Shown here: positions 61,786 through 64,000 of the stretch, one piece after another
Numbering within the stretch: position 1 is the stretch's first letter
How the letters are laid out: each line of letters begins with the position of its first letter
Source: Agathobacter sp.
GTDB taxonomy: Bacteria; Bacillota; Clostridia; Lachnospirales; Lachnospiraceae
Direction of reading: 5' to 3'
Length of the DNA stretch: 64,000 bases
Assembly: GCA_017409825.1 (NCBI GenBank)
Contig: JAFQRZ010000018.1
Span: 62,001 to 126,000, forward strand
The notes under the pieces: generated by a model
The model's database searches: none
Told to the model about the DNA's origin: nothing
The model's input: only the letters and a program-made list of their open reading frames with translations
Program-made: the position numbers and the translations under genes

Positions 61786-62976
61786 ATGAAAAATATCGAT
61801 TATGATTACATAGTAGAAAACATGTCCGAATTGGCATGTATTCCAATACGAATTTACAAAAACGATCAATTTGTAAAATTCTATTCTCCAATTCCTTTTG
61901 ATATAGACCCTGCAACACTATATATTGACAAATTATTATCTATTGAAAAGAAAATAAGTTATTATATCACTCCGTATTACGAGTATTATGGCATTGTACA
62001 TCATATGGAATACACGCTCATTTTGGGTCCCACATTTCAAATTCCAATCACCAAGCAAAATGCTCGTGAAATGATGTTTCTGCTTGGAGTGGAAGAAAGC
62101 AAACGTGAAAACTATCAGTCCATGTTACAGCGCATTACCCCTATGCCACTTCAACTTTTTTTGCACTTTCTATGCCTTTTAAACTTTTATTTGAGCGACG
62201 AAAAACACAATGTATCAGATATATTACTATTTGACTCTTCCAGCGGTGTTTCTTTACAAGAAATGCAAAGTTCTGAAGAACTTCCATCGAACTATGAAAA
62301 CGATACACCAGATGAACCTGCCCATACCTCCTATGATTTTGAAAAAAAATTGTGTGGTTATATTAGAAATGGAGACCCACAAGGCCTTTTAGAATTTTTC
62401 TCTCATGCCTCTCCTGGACAGGCTGGAAAAATCGGTGACACATATATTCGTCAGTTAAAAAATATTTTTATTGTATCTGCTACCCTAGCTTCCCGCGCAG
62501 CCATTGAAGGCGGACTTCCGGTAGAAGAAGCTTTAACTCTGAGTGATGAATATATTCGTCATAGTGAAAAATATAACGCTGCCGAACCTATTAATAATCT
62601 TCAATATCATATGATTTTAGATTATGCCACACAAGTGCATGATCTAAACCACGGGAAAAATTATAGTAAAGTAATACGCGACGCAATTTCCTATATCCGA
62701 GATCATCTAACTGAAAATATTCGTATCGAACAATTAGCAGAAGTAACTTTTCTTAGTAGAAGCCAGCTTTCTGTTCGCTTCCGTGAAGAAACAGGGATGA
62801 CAATTACGGAATATATCCGCTTACAAAAAATCAAAAAAGCCCAGGAGTTTTTGACCTCAACGGATAAAACTCCAATTGAAATCAGTACTTACCTGGGCTT
62901 TTCATCACAAAGTCATTTTCAAAAAGTATTTAAAGATATCACCGGAATGACGCCAAAAGAATACCGCGAAAAATAA
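61786..62976 (+). CDS. AraC-family regulator (paralogue 3)
   Basis: 396 residues, same type as the regulators at 26.4 and 37.8 kb: unknown N-terminal sensor domain ending SRAAIEGGLPVEEALTLSDE, then C-terminal double helix-turn-helix (IEQLAEVTFLSRSQLSVRFR and PIEISTYLGFSSQSHFQKVF, ending DITGMTPKEYREK). Probably activates the divergent symporter-GH78-GH3 operon, the inducer likely a rhamnose-containing glycoside. AAGTGAGG precedes the start. The beta-helix gene ends on the other strand right after it. Confidence 0.9.
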   Translation: MKNIDYDYIVENMSELACIPIRIYKNDQFVKFYSPIPFDIDPATLYIDKLLSIEKKISYYITPYYEYYGIVHHMEYTLILGPTFQIPITKQNAREMMFLLGVEESKRENYQSMLQRITPMPLQLFLHFLCLLNFYLSDEKHNVSDILLFDSSSGVSLQEMQSSEELPSNYENDTPDEPAHTSYDFEKKLCGYIRNGDPQGLLEFFSHASPGQAGKIGDTYIRQLKNIFIVSATLASRAAIEGGLPVEEALTLSDEYIRHSEKYNAAEPINNLQYHMILDYATQVHDLNHGKNYSKVIRDAISYIRDHLTENIRIEQLAEVTFLSRSQLSVRFREETGMTITEYIRLQKIKKAQEFLTSTDKTPIEISTYLGFSSQSHFQKVFKDITGMTPKEYREK

Positions 62977-62977
62977 T

Positions 62978-64000
62978 TTATTCTACTTTGATGTACATAA
63001 TGTTATAGGTCATAGATTCTTTTGGTACGTAACTACCGTACTTTTCGACTACTGCATCAACATTTGCTGTATACACATTTCCTTCTGCATCTGTATAATC
63101 TTTTGATGCCACATACGTAATTGGCTTGCCATCAATGCTTGGTAAGCCACTTTCTGGCATCTGCTCATTTAACGTCTTTCCATTCAATGTCACATTTGTT
63201 GTATTGCCAGAAGCTCCACACGTAACACCATCTGCATACATAAGAATAACACTCGCATAGTATGCATCAATTCTTCCTAGTAAAGAACCAATATTTACCA
63301 CACTGTTCGCTTCATCCAAGTCAAAATTGGTTACAATAGAACCCGTAACAGTGTTCTTTTCTGCTGTCATATAACGTTGTGCACCTGCATAACCGCCTAT
63401 GCTTACCAAAGAATTTCCATGTTTCTTAGAAATACTAATATCCATGTTTGCGTTAACGGTATTACCGCTAGAACTAGTATTTGCAGCACTCATACCGCCA
63501 ATATTCACTAAAAGCTCTGTATCTTCTTTTGCTGTCGATACATCCTTTTCATTTAACTTGAGTACTACATCTACTGTATTGTTTTTCATAGTTGCATAAC
63601 ACTCACCAATCAAACCTCCCATATACAATTCACCGCCATGGGCACTCTCTGTTTTAGCATTCACCGTAATCTTTGTATCTACTACAGAACAATTCGAAAC
63701 TGTACTGCTCCATCCACCTGCTTCTAAACCAGCAACCGCAACAAACATAGACTTTGCATAAGCCAAATCCTTGTCACTATACTCCACTACAATATCTGTA
63801 TTCTTGATATTTACGTTTTTCATAGACGATGCCATATCAAAGCAAGCTAATGTAGCTGCATAACAATAATCTCCACTATATGCATTCTCTCCATTTACAT
63901 GAATCTGAGCACCATCAATGGTGAGATTTGAAATGTTCGCGTAACTAATTGCACCAAACATCGCTGCTGTACCATTTGCATTCTTTCCATCATCATGCCA
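62978..64000 (-). CDS. Beta-helix surface protein, N-terminal part outside window
   Basis: Open at the right edge, 340 codons visible plus a stop. The first ATG inside the window (63961) is not the start because the frame continues upstream without a stop. Repeats of about 35-45 residues with N-T-V-x-A/V-x-V cores and GG-turns (VNIGGMSAANTSSSGNTVNA, VSIGGYAGAQRYMTAEKNTV) suggest a right-handed beta-helix of the GLUG type. Such proteins are usually secreted or wall-bound adhesins or carbohydrate-binding proteins. No anchor motif appears at the C-terminus. Convergent with the AraC gene. Confidence 0.7.
   Translation of the reverse strand, partial: WHDDGKNANGTAAMFGAISYANISNLTIDGAQIHVNGENAYSGDYCYAATLACFDMASSMKNVNIKNTDIVVEYSDKDLAYAKSMFVAVAGLEAGGWSSTVSNCSVVDTKITVNAKTESAHGGELYMGGLIGECYATMKNNTVDVVLKLNEKDVSTAKEDTELLVNIGGMSAANTSSSGNTVNANMDISISKKHGNSLVSIGGYAGAQRYMTAEKNTVTGSIVTNFDLDEANSVVNIGSLLGRIDAYYASVILMYADGVTCGASGNTTNVTLNGKTLNEQMPESGLPSIDGKPITYVASKDYTDAEGNVYTANVDAVVEKYGSYVPKESMTYNIMYIKVE

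Overview
The window looks like chromosome from a low-GC, spore-forming, saccharolytic gut anaerobe of the Bacillota, most like Lachnospiraceae. The basis is a spoVA-type sporulation operon, strong AGGAGG-like ribosome binding sites, small clustered glycan-utilisation loci built from GPH-type sugar symporters, intracellular glycoside hydrolases and AraC regulators, and B. subtilis-style SOS and sigma-A promoter sequences. The family placement is inference; no 16S gene is present.

Layout. 0-4 kb: the 5' part of a clan GH-A glycoside hydrolase gene, a MarR regulator with three matching palindromic operators, a decayed DpnII-type restriction gene, a GNAT gene and an SOS-controlled dinD-like gene. 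4-6.4 kb: sporulation operon (small membrane protein, spoVAA, spoVAB, unknown, spoVAC, unknown). 6.4-7.7 kb: split ThrE-type exporter. 7.7-16.8 kb: housekeeping genes (ABC-F ATPase, small alarmone synthetase, TrmH-like methyltransferase, pfkA, dnaE, traX-like). 16.9-21 kb: a paralogue of the first hydrolase, a GH20 hexosaminidase and fucO. 21.2-39 kb: a large glycoside and hydroxyacid locus: garR, symporter and GH2 on one side of an AraC gene; a tightly packed seven-gene operon (GH151-like, MBL lactonase-like, permuted GH3, symporter, glycerate kinase, lrgA, lrgB) on the other; then a divergent 2-hydroxyacid dehydrogenase with a second AraC gene. 39-43.4 kb: Dabb protein, xylA, xylB, an AraC gene and an Rpn nuclease. 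44.6-48.3 kb: rhaBAD. 48.3-55.2 kb: accessory stretch with an orphan MazF-like protein, a DUF3990/XRE toxin-antitoxin-like pair with tandem operators, a NifX-like protein, an anomalous tRNA-Pro, a DMT transporter and a DUF4143 ATPase. 55.2-63 kb: rhamnosidase locus (symporter, GH78, permuted GH3) with a third AraC paralogue. The right edge cuts a beta-helix surface protein.

How it fits together. GH78 would release rhamnose, RhaBAD would convert it to DHAP and lactaldehyde, and FucO (24 kb away) would reduce lactaldehyde to propanediol. XylAB handles xylose. The most unusual unit is the 21-38 kb locus, where glycosidases and two symporters sit with tartronate-semialdehyde reductase, glycerate kinase, a 2-hydroxyacid dehydrogenase, a lactonase-like hydrolase and LrgAB. 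I infer that it takes up glycosides of glycerate or of related acids and sends the acid to glycolysis, with LrgAB as a possible glycerate or glycolate carrier.

All functional calls come from reading motifs and context by eye; no database search was run.
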